In this document: positions 1 to 8,299 of the stretch, piece by piece
Layout: each line of letters begins with the position of its first letter
Position numbering within the stretch: the stretch's first letter is position 1
Assembly (NCBI RefSeq): GCF_022808325.1
Contig: NZ_JALGCL010000001.1
Location: 37,651 to 101,650 of the forward strand
DNA from: Cognatiluteimonas sedimenti
Lineage (GTDB): Bacteria > Pseudomonadota > Gammaproteobacteria > Xanthomonadales > Xanthomonadaceae
DNA: 64,000 nt
Direction: 5' to 3'
Notes under the pieces: generated by a model
Told to the model about the DNA's origin: nothing
What the model saw: only the letters and a program-made list of their open reading frames with translations
The model's database searches: none
Program-made: the position numbers and the translations under genes

Positions 1-1
1 C

Positions 2-637
2 GACCTGGGGCGCGGCAATCGCGCGATCGGCGATCGCGCGTTTTCCGCCGATCCGCAGGTGGTCGCCGAGTTCACCAGGGCCTACGTGCGCGGCATGCAC
101 GCGGCCGGCATGGCGGCTACGCTGAAGCATTTCCCCGGGCACGGCTCGGTGCTGGAAGACACCCACTTCGACGATGCCGTCGACGAACGCACGCTCGAGC
201 AGATCCGCGCGCTCGACCTGGTGCCATTTGTCGCCGGGATCGAGGCCAGGGCCGACGCGGTGATGATGGCGCACGTGGTCTACCCGCAGGTGGCGCCGGA
301 GCCGGCCGGCTATTCGAGGCGCTGGATCGAGGACATCCTGCGCCGGGAGATGGGGTTCCGCGGCGTGGTCTTCAGCGACGACATCGGCATGGCCGCCGCG
401 TTCTCGGCCGGCGGGGTGAAATCGCGCATCGACGCGCACCTGGATGCCGGTTGCGACGTCGTGCTGGTGTGCCATCCGGAACTGGTCGAGGAGTCGCTCG
501 CCGCCGTCGCCGGCCGCAAACTCAACACCGCGGCGCTGGTCGGACTCATCGGCCGGGGTGCGATGGGTTGGGACGGACTGCTGGCCGGGACGCGCCACGG
601 GAATGCGCAGTCGCGGCTTTCGGGGGGCATCGCATGA
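2..637 (+). CDS. nagZ: Beta-N-acetylhexosaminidase NagZ, 3' part only
   Basis: The window opens inside this gene; 211 C-terminal residues are visible and the start lies upstream. The family (GH3) removes terminal N-acetylglucosamine from 1,6-anhydro muropeptides in the cytoplasm during cell-wall recycling. The GH3 signature KHFPGHG is present, preceded by the NagZ-typical IGDRAF stretch, and the SDD motif (VVFSDDIGM) with the catalytic Asp region follows. The stop overlaps the next start as ATGA, so nagZ and the phosphoribosyltransferase gene are probably co-transcribed. The same nagZ-purine salvage order is known in pseudomonads. Identity is near certain; only the N-terminus cannot be judged. 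Confidence 0.95.
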   Translation, partial: DLGRGNRAIGDRAFSADPQVVAEFTRAYVRGMHAAGMAATLKHFPGHGSVLEDTHFDDAVDERTLEQIRALDLVPFVAGIEARADAVMMAHVVYPQVAPEPAGYSRRWIEDILRREMGFRGVVFSDDIGMAAAFSAGGVKSRIDAHLDAGCDVVLVCHPELVEESLAAVAGRKLNTAALVGLIGRGAMGWDGLLAGTRHGNAQSRLSGGIA

Positions 638-1221
638 GCGTGGTTCCCGATCTCGCGACTGCGCTGGCCCGTGCCGAAGTCGTGCACGACCGCGCGACCA
701 TCGAGCGCGCGATCGCGCGGATGGCCGTGCGCATCCGCAACGACTACGCCTGCAGCGTGCCGGCTTCAAGCGATAGCGTGAGCTCCAGGCCAGTGTTCCT
801 GACGGTCATGCATGGTGGCTTGCCGTTCGCGGCGCAACTGGCGCTGGAGATCGGCGCGCGCGGCCTGGACCTGGAGTTCGACTACCTGCACGCCACCCGC
901 TATCGAGGCGCGACCACCGGCGGCCAGCTCGCCTGGAAGCACCTTCCGGAAACGCCGTTGCGCGGCCGCCGCGTGCTGCTGGTCGACGATATCGTCGACG
1001 AGGGGCATACGCTCGCCGCCGTGCGTGCCTGGTGCCTGGGGCAGGGCGCGCGCGACGTGCGCATCGCGGCGCTGGCGGTGAAACGACACGACCGTTGCGT
1101 GCCCGGCCTGCGTGCCGACTACGCCGGCCTCGACGTCCCCGACCGTTATGTCTTCGGTTACGGCATGGACTACCACGAGCAGGGCCGCAACCTGCCCGTG
1201 ATCTATGCCCTTCCGGAATAA
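634..1221 (+). CDS. hpt: Hypoxanthine-guanine phosphoribosyltransferase
   Basis: A 195-residue type I phosphoribosyltransferase that would convert hypoxanthine or guanine plus PRPP to IMP or GMP in the cytoplasm. The PRPP-binding loop is clear (VLLVDDIVDEGHT), as is the upstream beta-strand motif with VMHGGLPFA. The start is the ATG overlapping the nagZ stop (ATGA), which supports translational coupling. Hypoxanthine is exactly the base released by the methylthioinosine phosphorylase encoded next, so the two enzymes form a short salvage route. The precise base preference cannot be read from sequence alone. Confidence 0.9.
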   Translation: MSVVPDLATALARAEVVHDRATIERAIARMAVRIRNDYACSVPASSDSVSSRPVFLTVMHGGLPFAAQLALEIGARGLDLEFDYLHATRYRGATTGGQLAWKHLPETPLRGRRVLLVDDIVDEGHTLAAVRAWCLGQGARDVRIAALAVKRHDRCVPGLRADYAGLDVPDRYVFGYGMDYHEQGRNLPVIYALPE

Positions 1222-1258
1222 GCCCGTGCAGCCGGCCATTGGCCGGAATGGAGCCGAC

Positions 1259-2038
1259 GTGAGCCCGACGCATCCCGCCATCGACCTCGCCGTGATCGGC
1301 GGTACCGGCGTCTATGCGTTGGCCGAACTCGCCGACGTCGAAACCGTGGCCACTGCGACCCGCTACGGCGCCCCGTCCGGGCCCATCCGCATCGGCACCC
1401 TGGCTGGCCACCGCGTCGCCTTCCTCGCCCGCCATGGCGAGGGACACAGCGTGCCGCCGCACCGCATCAACTACCGCGCCAACCTGGCCGCGCTGCAACA
1501 GGCCGGCGCCGCGCGCGTGCTTGCCCTCAACACCGTCGGTGGCATCGACGCCGCCTACGCGCCGCGTGCGCTCGGCTGCCCGGACCAGCTGATCGACTAC
1601 ACCTGGGGGCGCGTCTCCACGCTGTGCGAAGGCGATGTCGATGATGGCGGCGGCAATGCGGTGCTGCACGTGGATTTCGGCGATCCGTACACGCCGTCGC
1701 TGCGTGCGCAACTGCTGGCTGCCGCACGCGGGGCAGGGGTGGCGCTGGTCGACGGTGGCTGCTACGGCGCGACCCAGGGGCCGCGGCTGGAAACGAAGGC
1801 CGAAATATTGCGCATGCGCCGCGATGGTTGCGACCTGGTCGGCATGACCGGCATGCCCGAAGCGGGCCTGGCGCGCGAACTGGGGCTCGAGTACGCGTGC
1901 CTGGCGATCGTCGCCAACTGGGCCGCCGGTGCCGGCCCGGATCCGGACGAGGTCATCACCCTCGACGAGGTGCTTGCCAACGTCGCCGCGGCCAGCGCCG
2001 GCGTGTCGCGCCTGCTGGCGGCGTTGCTGGCGGGGTGA
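1259..2038 (+). CDS. S-methyl-5'-thioinosine phosphorylase (MTAP/PNP family)
   Basis: A 259-residue purine nucleoside phosphorylase of the MTAP branch. The N-terminal phosphate-binding GGTGVY, the RHGEGHSVPPH segment, the NTVGG strand and the MTGMPEA motif are all present. In pseudomonads the ortholog beside nagZ (PA3004) acts on 5'-methylthioinosine, giving hypoxanthine and 5-methylthioribose-1-phosphate; I infer the same here because an MtaD-type deaminase gene lies at 54.4-55.8 kb. I chose the GTG at 1259 because a GGAG (1250-1253) sits 5 bases before it. An in-frame ATG at 1205 would overlap hpt and lacks such a site. Confidence 0.88.
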   Translation: MSPTHPAIDLAVIGGTGVYALAELADVETVATATRYGAPSGPIRIGTLAGHRVAFLARHGEGHSVPPHRINYRANLAALQQAGAARVLALNTVGGIDAAYAPRALGCPDQLIDYTWGRVSTLCEGDVDDGGGNAVLHVDFGDPYTPSLRAQLLAAARGAGVALVDGGCYGATQGPRLETKAEILRMRRDGCDLVGMTGMPEAGLARELGLEYACLAIVANWAAGAGPDPDEVITLDEVLANVAAASAGVSRLLAALLAG

Positions 2039-2067
2039 TTGCAAGCCGCGCGGCCGCTTAGCATACT
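2039..2067 (+). promoter_or_regulatory. Likely sigma-70 promoter of the cold-shock gene
   Basis: TTGCAA (2039-2044) and CATACT (2062-2067) are separated by 17 bases, the ideal spacer. This would give a leader of roughly 60 nt before the cold-shock ATG at 2137, as is usual for csp genes. It starts right at the stop of the preceding gene. The hexamers are imperfect, so this is a prediction. Confidence 0.55.
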
Positions 2068-2136
2068 CGCGCGGTGCGCCAGGCCGCCCCACGCGCCGAC
2101 GCACGCACACCGCATCCAGACGAGGTCACCAGCGAT

Positions 2137-2343
2137 ATGCAGTACGGCACCGTGAAGTGGTTCAACGACGCCAAGGGTTTTGGTTTCATCGCACCCGAGG
2201 ACGGCAGCGCCGACGTGTTCGTGCACTATTCGGCGATCAGCAGCAACGGCTTCAAGAGCCTGCAGGAAGGCCAGCGGGTCAGCTACGAGGTCACCCAGGG
2301 CCCGAAGGGCGCGCAAGCCGCCGGCGTGCAGCCGGTCGCCTGA
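2137..2343 (+). CDS. CspA-family cold-shock protein
   Basis: A 68-residue single cold-shock domain that binds single-stranded RNA/DNA as a chaperone in the cytoplasm. The sequence opens [18 protein letters not shown], containing RNP1 (KGFGFI), and continues with RNP2 (DVFVHY). Length and start match the family exactly; a GAGG lies 11 bases before the ATG. It has its own predicted promoter upstream and a strong hairpin terminator downstream, so it is monocistronic. Which paralog it is, and whether it is cold-induced, cannot be told from this region. Confidence 0.95.
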   Translation: MQYGTVKWFNDAKGFGFIAPEDGSADVFVHYSAISSNGFKSLQEGQRVSYEVTQGPKGAQAAGVQPVA

Positions 2344-2369
2344 GCGCAGCCCGAAACCGCGCTTTGCAG

Positions 2370-2394
2370 GCCCCGCTCCGGCGGGGCTTTTTTT
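2370..2394 (+). terminator. Rho-independent terminator after csp
   Basis: A perfect 7-bp GC stem, GCCCCGC / GCGGGGC, with a 4-base loop TCCG, is followed by seven T residues (2388-2394). It lies 27 bases after the csp stop and ends that transcript. Confidence 0.93.
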
Positions 2395-2440
2395 GTGGCG
2401 CGGGAGCACAATCACGATTGGCCTGCACGGAGCAATGCCG

Positions 2441-4075
2441 ATGGCGCATGCGACCAGGAGCCCTGCCGGCGACAACCAGCCGCCGGAGTTCGCGCCGCGC
2501 GACCTGTGGCGCGACGACCTTGCCCTGCGCGAAGCGGTCGAGCGCGAAGGCGCGGCGGGATTCGCGCCGCGGATCGCCGCCTATGGCGCGCTCGCCGGCG
2601 ATCGCCTGCTGGCGCTCGCGGCCGATGCCCACCGCGACCGCCCCCGATTGCGGCGTTTCGACGCTGCCGGACAGCGTATCGATCGCGTCGAATTCCATCC
2701 CGCCTACCACGCCGTGATGCAGGCGGCGATCGAACACGGCGTTGCCGGCCTCTCCTGGCGGGAACCGCAACCCGGTGCGCACGTGGCCCGCGCGGCGCTG
2801 GGCTACCTGCATTACCAGGCCGAACCCGGCAGCAGCTGCCCGCTGACCATGACCCACGCCGCAGTGCCGGTGTTGCGGCGGGAACCCGGCTTGCGCGAAT
2901 GGGCCGACAAGGCCGCCGCACCCCATTACGACCCGCGCGAACTGCCGATCGCCGCCAAGGCCGGCGTCACGCTCGGCATGGGGATGACGGAAAAGCAGGG
3001 CGGCAGCGACGTGCGCAGCAACACCACCACCGCGACGCCGCTGCGCGGTGGCGACCCGGAGTACGCGCTGGCCGGGCACAAATGGTTCCTGTCCGCGCCG
3101 ATGTCCGACGCCTTCCTGGTGTTGGCGCAGGCGCCGGGCGGCCTGACCTGCCTGCTGGTGCCGCGGCGCCTGCCCGATGGCGAGCGCAACGCCTTCCGCC
3201 TCCTACGGCTCAAGGACAAGCTCGGCGACTGGTCCAACGCCTCCTCGGAGGTCGAGTTCAACGGCGCCCGCGGCTGGCGCGTCGGCAAGGAAGGCCACGG
3301 CATCGCCACCATCCTGGAGATGGTGATGCTGACCCGGCTGGACTGCATGCTCGGCTCCGCCGGCCTGATGCGGATGGCGCTGGCGTGCGCGGTCCACCAT
3401 TGCCGGCATCGCCGCGCCTTCGGCAAGCGGCTGATCGAAAAGCCGCTGATGCGCAACGTGCTCACCGACCTGGCCATCGAAGCCGAGGCCGCGCTTGCCC
3501 TGTCGCTTCGGGTGGCGCGGGCGGTGGACGCGGCGCGGCAGGATCCGCGCGAAGCCGCGTTCGCGCGGGTCGCCACTGCCATCGGCAAGTACTGGGTGTG
3601 CAAGCGCGCGACGGCGTTCGTCGCCGAGGCGCAGGAATGCCTCGGGGGCAATGGCTACATCGAGGAATCGCTGTTGCCGCGGCTGTACCGCCAGGCCCCG
3701 CTCAATTCGATCTGGGAAGGGGCCGCGAACATCCAGTGCCTGGACGTGCTGCGCGCGTTGCGCGACCCCGCGACTGGCGTCGCGCTCATGGCCGGGCTCG
3801 ACGTGGCCCGCGGCCTGCACCCGGCCTTCGATGCGACGATCGCGTCGCTGGGCAAGAGGATGGCGGAACCCGGCGTGGACGAGTCGGATGCGCGCACGCT
3901 GGTGGAGCGGCTGGCGCTGGCGTTGCAGGCGGCGGTGCTGCTGCGCGCCGGGAATCCACTCGCCGACGCGTTCTGTCGCAGTCGCCTGGATCGCTGCCGC
4001 GGGCTCGCGTTCGGCACCCTGCCGGCGGGCACGCGTTTCGAGGGCGTGCTCGAGCGCGTCCTGCCCGCGGATTGA
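2441..4075 (+). CDS. AidB-like acyl-CoA dehydrogenase family protein
   Basis: A protein of about 544 residues from the acyl-CoA dehydrogenase superfamily, AidB branch. It opens with the NQPPE-type N-terminal segment that resembles the AidB signature, and carries GMGMTEKQGGSDVR (flavin/substrate region) and the late ECLGGNGYIEE and WEGAANIQCLDVLR motifs. AidB proteins are FAD-dependent, bind DNA and are linked to alkylation defence; the true substrate is unsettled. Two ATGs are close (2435 and 2441). I prefer 2441 because GGAG at 2429-2432 is then 8 bases away. No ada or alk gene is nearby, so the alkylation role here is family inference. Confidence 0.85.
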   Translation: MAHATRSPAGDNQPPEFAPRDLWRDDLALREAVEREGAAGFAPRIAAYGALAGDRLLALAADAHRDRPRLRRFDAAGQRIDRVEFHPAYHAVMQAAIEHGVAGLSWREPQPGAHVARAALGYLHYQAEPGSSCPLTMTHAAVPVLRREPGLREWADKAAAPHYDPRELPIAAKAGVTLGMGMTEKQGGSDVRSNTTTATPLRGGDPEYALAGHKWFLSAPMSDAFLVLAQAPGGLTCLLVPRRLPDGERNAFRLLRLKDKLGDWSNASSEVEFNGARGWRVGKEGHGIATILEMVMLTRLDCMLGSAGLMRMALACAVHHCRHRRAFGKRLIEKPLMRNVLTDLAIEAEAALALSLRVARAVDAARQDPREAAFARVATAIGKYWVCKRATAFVAEAQECLGGNGYIEESLLPRLYRQAPLNSIWEGAANIQCLDVLRALRDPATGVALMAGLDVARGLHPAFDATIASLGKRMAEPGVDESDARTLVERLALALQAAVLLRAGNPLADAFCRSRLDRCRGLAFGTLPAGTRFEGVLERVLPAD

Positions 4076-4128
4076 GGCGCGCGGCTTCCGCGCGCGCATT
4101 GCGCGGTGGGTAGGCGGGTTGGCACGGG

Positions 4129-5883
4129 TCAGTCCAGGAACTGCAGCTTCGCCAGCTCCGAGTACAGGCCACCCTGCGCCATCAGCGCATCGTGCGTGCC
4201 CTCGGCGACGATCCGGCCGCGGTCCATGACCACGATCCGGTCGGCCTTGAGCACGGTCGCCAGGCGGTGCGCGATCACCAGCGTGGTGCGACCGGCCATC
4301 AGGTTTTCCAGCGCGTGCTGCACCGCGCGTTCGCTCTGCGCGTCGAGCGCGCTGGTGGCTTCGTCGAGCAGCAGCACCGGCGCGTCCTTGAGCAGGGCGC
4401 GGGCGATGACGATGCGTTGCTGCTGGCCACCGGACAGGCGCGCGCCGCGTTCGCCCAGTTCGCTGGCGAAGCCCTCCGGCAGGGCGTCGAGGAATTCGTC
4501 GGCCTCGGCCGAGGCGGCGGCGGCGCGGACCTCGGCATCGGTCGCCTCGAGCCGGCCGTAGCGGATGTTGTCGGCGGCGCTGGCGGCAAAGATCGTGGGC
4601 GACTGCGGCACCAGTGCGATGGCGTCGCGCAGCGCGGCAGGGTCGAGCGTGCGCACGTCGATGCCGTCGAGCGCGATGCCGCCACTGTCGGGATCGTGGA
4701 AGCGCAGCAGCAGCGTGAACACGGTGCTCTTGCCGGCGCCCGACGGGCCGACCAGGGCCACGGTCTCGCCCGGCCGCACGTGCAGGTCGAAGGCCTCCAG
4801 CGCCGGCAGGTCGGGGCGCATCGGGTAGTGGAAGGTGACGGCGTCGAAGGCGATCGCGCCGCGCACCGGTTGCGGCATCGGCCGTGGCTGCGCCGGCGCG
4901 GAAATGCCTGCGGTTTCCTGCAACAGTTCGGAAATGCGCCCCATGCCGCCGGCCGCGCGCTGCAGTTCATTCCACACCTCCGCCAGCGCGCCGACCGAGC
5001 CGCCGCCGATCAGCGCGTACAGCACGAACTGGCCGAGGGTGCCCGCGCTCATGCGCCCGCCGACTACGTCGTGCGCGCCCGACCACAGCACCAGCGTGAT
5101 CGCGCCGAAGATCAGCACGATCGCCACCGCCGTCACCACCGCCTGCGCGCGGATGCGCCTGCGCGCGGTCTCGACCGCGACCGCGAGCGCGTTGCCGAAG
5201 CGGCCGCGCTCGTAGGGCTCGCGCGCGTGCGCCTGCACCGTGCGCACCGCGCCCAGGGTCTCGGTGGCGAGCATGTTGGCGTCGGCGACGCGATCCTGGC
5301 TGGCGCGCGACATCTTCTGCAGCCGGCGCCCACCGACCACGATCGGCAGCACCGCCAGCGGGATCCCGAACAGGGCGTAGCTTGCGAGGTGGGGGCTGGT
5401 GACGAACAGCATCGCGATCGAACCGACCACCGTCACCAGGCTGCGCAGCGCCACCGACATGCTCGAACCGACCACGCTGCGCAGCAGTTCGGCGTCGGCC
5501 GTCAGGCGCGAAACCAGCTCGCCGCTGCGGTTGCGATCGAAGAAGCCGGCGTCCAGCCCGAGCAGGTGCGCGTACAGGCGATTGCGCATGTCCGCGACCA
5601 CGCGTTCGCCGAGCAGGGTGACGAAGTAGAAGCGCGCCGCGGTCGCCAGCGCCAGCGCCAGCGCGACCAGGAACAAGAATACGAACGCGCGGTCGATGTT
5701 GGCACCGCTGGAAAAGCCCTGGTCGATCATGCGACGGAACGCCACCGGCAGGCTCAGGGTGGCGGTCGAGGAGCAGGCCAGTGCCGCCAGCCAGGCGGCG
5801 AACAGCCCGCGATGCGCCCTGACGAACGGCCACAGCGCGCGCAGGGTGCCGATCGGGGCCTTGGCGGGAGTCGTTCCGGTCAT
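4129..5883 (-). CDS. ABC exporter, transmembrane and ATPase domains fused (MsbA-like)
   Basis: A 584-residue half-transporter that should work as a homodimer in the inner membrane. Residues about 20-310 form the six-helix type IV exporter domain. The C-terminal ATPase has Walker A GPSGAGKST (379-387), signature LSGGQ (483-487), Walker B LLLDE (504-508) and a switch His in VIAHR. The family exports lipids, peptides or drugs; the substrate cannot be assigned. It ends 53 bases from the convergent AidB-like gene and starts 44 bases from the end of the YigZ gene upstream on the same strand, so it may be transcribed with it. Confidence 0.9.
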   Translation of the reverse strand: MTGTTPAKAPIGTLRALWPFVRAHRGLFAAWLAALACSSTATLSLPVAFRRMIDQGFSSGANIDRAFVFLFLVALALALATAARFYFVTLLGERVVADMRNRLYAHLLGLDAGFFDRNRSGELVSRLTADAELLRSVVGSSMSVALRSLVTVVGSIAMLFVTSPHLASYALFGIPLAVLPIVVGGRRLQKMSRASQDRVADANMLATETLGAVRTVQAHAREPYERGRFGNALAVAVETARRRIRAQAVVTAVAIVLIFGAITLVLWSGAHDVVGGRMSAGTLGQFVLYALIGGGSVGALAEVWNELQRAAGGMGRISELLQETAGISAPAQPRPMPQPVRGAIAFDAVTFHYPMRPDLPALEAFDLHVRPGETVALVGPSGAGKSTVFTLLLRFHDPDSGGIALDGIDVRTLDPAALRDAIALVPQSPTIFAASAADNIRYGRLEATDAEVRAAAASAEADEFLDALPEGFASELGERGARLSGGQQQRIVIARALLKDAPVLLLDEATSALDAQSERAVQHALENLMAGRTTLVIAHRLATVLKADRIVVMDRGRIVAEGTHDALMAQGGLYSELAKLQFLD

Positions 5884-5927
5884 GCGGCCATGATGAGGGT
5901 TTGCCGTGCCTGGCGCGACCACCACGC

Positions 5928-6512
5928 CTACGCGGGCGCGAAGCGCACCCGGTCGCGCGTGGCGTCGCGCAGGTGCGCCTGCAGTGCCTCGGCGCGATCG
6001 GCGGGCAACGTCAGCCACAGGCGCAGGCCGTCGGGGGAGAACGCTTCCTCGAGTTTCTCCGCACCGAAGGCGGTGAGCGCGGCATGCACCGCACCGGTGT
6101 CGTCGAAGCCGGCTTGCAGCTGCAGCGTGCGCATGGCGACCAGTGGCACGCGCGATGCGGTGCGCAGGCACTCGGCGGCGGCGCCGCCGTAGGCGCGCAC
6201 CAGGCCGCCGGCGCCGAGCTTGGTGCCGCCGAACCAGCGCGTCACCACGACCATCACCCGATCGCAGTCCTGGCCATCGATCGCCGCCAGGATCGGGCGC
6301 CCGGCGGTGCCGGCGGGTTCGCCGTCGTCGCTGGATCGGTAGGCCGGGCCGATCCGCCAGGCCCAGCAATTGTGGGTGGCCGCCGGATCGGCGACTTCCG
6401 CGAGGAAGGCAATTGCGGCTTCGGCGCTTTCGACCGCCGCGGCGCGGGCGAGGAAGCGGCTGTGCCTGGCTTCGAGCGCGTACGTTGCCGGCGCGGCCAG
6501 CGTGTCGCTCAT
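5928..6512 (-). CDS. YigZ/IMPACT family protein
   Basis: A 194-residue member of the UPF0029/IMPACT family. The diagnostic segment RWFGGTKLGAGGLVRAYG is intact, preceded by the HNCWAWRIG and SDDGEPAGTAGRP motifs. Bacterial YigZ proteins have an RNA-binding-like fold and a proposed ribosome/translation role, but no firm reaction. The start codon overlaps the stop of the upstream proline/alanine-rich gene (ATGA), giving translational coupling. Family assignment is firm, function is not. Confidence 0.9.
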   Translation of the reverse strand: MSDTLAAPATYALEARHSRFLARAAAVESAEAAIAFLAEVADPAATHNCWAWRIGPAYRSSDDGEPAGTAGRPILAAIDGQDCDRVMVVVTRWFGGTKLGAGGLVRAYGGAAAECLRTASRVPLVAMRTLQLQAGFDDTGAVHAALTAFGAEKLEEAFSPDGLRLWLTLPADRAEALQAHLRDATRDRVRFAPA

Positions 6513-7465
6513 GGCAGCAGCGTGCGCAGGTCTTCCGGCAACGGATAGTCCGGATAGCGATGCTGGAATTCGCGCAGGCTGGCGCGGGCGTCCTCGAGCT
6601 TGCCGCCGGCCACCAGTTCGCGGATGCGCGCCAGCCAGGCGTCGCGCACCTCGGGCGAGGCCACCGTGGCCGGCGGGACATCCTCCAGCGGCATGTCCTC
6701 GCGGACGACGGCTGCCGCTGGCTGTTGCTGGCGCGCGGGTTCGGTGGGCATGGCCACGGTGTCGGCTGCGCTGCCCTGGGCTTCGGCGGCGGTACGGGCG
6801 GTCCCGAACGCCTGCGGCGCGGCTGCGGACGGGGACGCGGCGCTGGTGTCCGCAGCCCGGGATTGCGCGGTTGCGGCTGCCTTCGCTGTGTTCGCCGGCT
6901 CCGGCGCCGGCCGTGCCTGCATGGAAGCGGGTGCATCGAACACGATCGGAGCCTCCTGCGGCGGCGCCGCGGGTGCGGGTGCGGGTGGCGGAGGCGGTGC
7001 CGGCGGACGCGCGGATTTCGCCGCGGCCGTGCCGGGCTTGCCGGCGCTGGCCGGGGGCGGCAAGGCCGCTGCCGCGGTTTCGCCCTGCACGCGTTCGGCA
7101 CTCGCGATCGCCGCTGGCGGCGGGGCCGCATCGGTGGCGGCGCCACCGGGACTGGCCGCCGCTGGCGCGTTGCGCAACGCGGAGTCGGCTTCGGAGCGAT
7201 AGGCCGGGGCGACCTGCGGCAGCGGCCGCAGTTGCCATGCCAGTCCCAGGGCCAGCGCCAGCGACGCCGCCACGCCGAGGCCCAGGGGCCAGCGCCGCGA
7301 CCGCCGCGGGCCGGCATCGCGATGCCCGGTCACCGCGGCATGCGCGGTGGCGAGGATGCGCGAATCCAGGGCCGGCGACGGCTCGCCATGGGGCCCCACG
7401 CGCGACAGGCGTTGCGCCAGCGCGTGTTCCTGGGGATCCAGCGATGTCGGGTCTTGTGGGGTCAT
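6509..7465 (-). CDS. Single-pass Ala/Pro-rich protein, probable anti-sigma partner
   Basis: A 318-residue protein with a cytoplasmic N-terminus of about 60 residues, one transmembrane segment (about 61-80, WPLGLGVAASLALALGLAW) and a long low-complexity Ala/Pro/Gln region outside. A conserved-looking C-terminal stretch (RIRELVAGGKLEDARASLREF) follows. It sits 25 bases after an ECF sigma gene, the usual place of its anti-sigma factor. No HxxxCxxC zinc anti-sigma motif is visible, so it would be a non-zinc type. The role is inferred from position and topology only. Confidence 0.6.
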   Translation of the reverse strand: MTPQDPTSLDPQEHALAQRLSRVGPHGEPSPALDSRILATAHAAVTGHRDAGPRRSRRWPLGLGVAASLALALGLAWQLRPLPQVAPAYRSEADSALRNAPAAASPGGAATDAAPPPAAIASAERVQGETAAAALPPPASAGKPGTAAAKSARPPAPPPPPAPAPAAPPQEAPIVFDAPASMQARPAPEPANTAKAAATAQSRAADTSAASPSAAAPQAFGTARTAAEAQGSAADTVAMPTEPARQQQPAAAVVREDMPLEDVPPATVASPEVRDAWLARIRELVAGGKLEDARASLREFQHRYPDYPLPEDLRTLLP

Positions 7466-7490
7466 CGATCCTGGTTCGATTGGGTCAACG

Positions 7491-8060
7491 TCATTCCGGC
7501 AGCCGCGCGCGCAGCTTGTCCATGGCATAGCGCAACCGCGATTTCACCGTTTCGCGCCCCACGCCGGTGATTTCGCCGATCTCCTCCAGGGTGAGCTCCT
7601 GCTCCAGCCGCAACAGCAGCACCTCGCGCTGCTCCGGCGGCAACTCGTCCAGCGCCAGTTGCAGGCGGCGTCGCTGCTCGAATTCCGAAAGGGTGCGCTC
7701 GGGCGTGTCGTGGTCGGGTATGCGGGCAGTGCGCTGGTCGCCGTCGACCGGTGCCGGCGGGCGATGCTGCAGTGCGCGCCAGTGGTCGGCCAGGCGGTTG
7801 TGGGCGATGCGGTAGAGCCAGGTGCCGAACGGGGCATCCGGTCGCCATCCGGCGCGCGCCGACACCACCCGCTGCCACACGTCCTGGAACAGCTCGTCGG
7901 CCAGCGCCGGCTCGCGCAGCTGACGCAGCAGGAACCGGTACAGGCGCCCGCGATGACGCGCATAGAGCTGTTCGAATGCGGCCACGTCGCCACCGGCATA
8001 GCCCAGCATCAATGCCTCGTCGCTGGCGTCGATGCTCTCGTCCGCACGGGGTCCGTCCAT
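7491..8060 (-). CDS. ECF RNA polymerase sigma factor (sigma-70 family)
   Basis: A 189-residue extracytoplasmic-function sigma factor. Region 2 is recognisable (FEQLYARHRGRLYRFLLRQL, ELFQDVWQRVV, FGTWLYRIAHNRLAD) and region 4 ends with a helix-turn-helix (LTLEEIGEITGVGRETVKSRL). It would direct RNA polymerase to a small regulon, and probably to its own operon with the downstream membrane protein and YigZ gene. The start is the ATG at 8060; the N-terminal extension before LMLGYAGG is short and acidic. The inducing signal is unknown. Confidence 0.93.
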   Translation of the reverse strand: MDGPRADESIDASDEALMLGYAGGDVAAFEQLYARHRGRLYRFLLRQLREPALADELFQDVWQRVVSARAGWRPDAPFGTWLYRIAHNRLADHWRALQHRPPAPVDGDQRTARIPDHDTPERTLSEFEQRRRLQLALDELPPEQREVLLLRLEQELTLEEIGEITGVGRETVKSRLRYAMDKLRARLPE

Positions 8061-8299
8061 TGCCGGCAGGGTAAGCGCTGCGCGGGGCCGCGAGAACCCC
8101 CGGGGGCGCCCGCCCGCCCCATGCCCGCGCCGGCCGCCAGGGTTGGCGGTGACGGTTGCCGGGGGGGAAGCGCCGCATCGCACCTGCATCGTCTCGGACT
8201 GCCATTTCCGGCCGGAAACCGGCCACATGCCACGCACGAACGTCCAGGACAGGCCGGTGGGGTTGCTGCGGCGGCCATTCGTGGCGTTATCCTGCGGCC

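Noticed and set aside
806..2110. Long antisense open frames, for example 806-2110 minus and 8554-12936 plus
   Set aside because: They run opposite to or out of frame with well-recognised genes, have low-complexity Arg/Ala/Gly composition and no family motifs. High GC content produces them.
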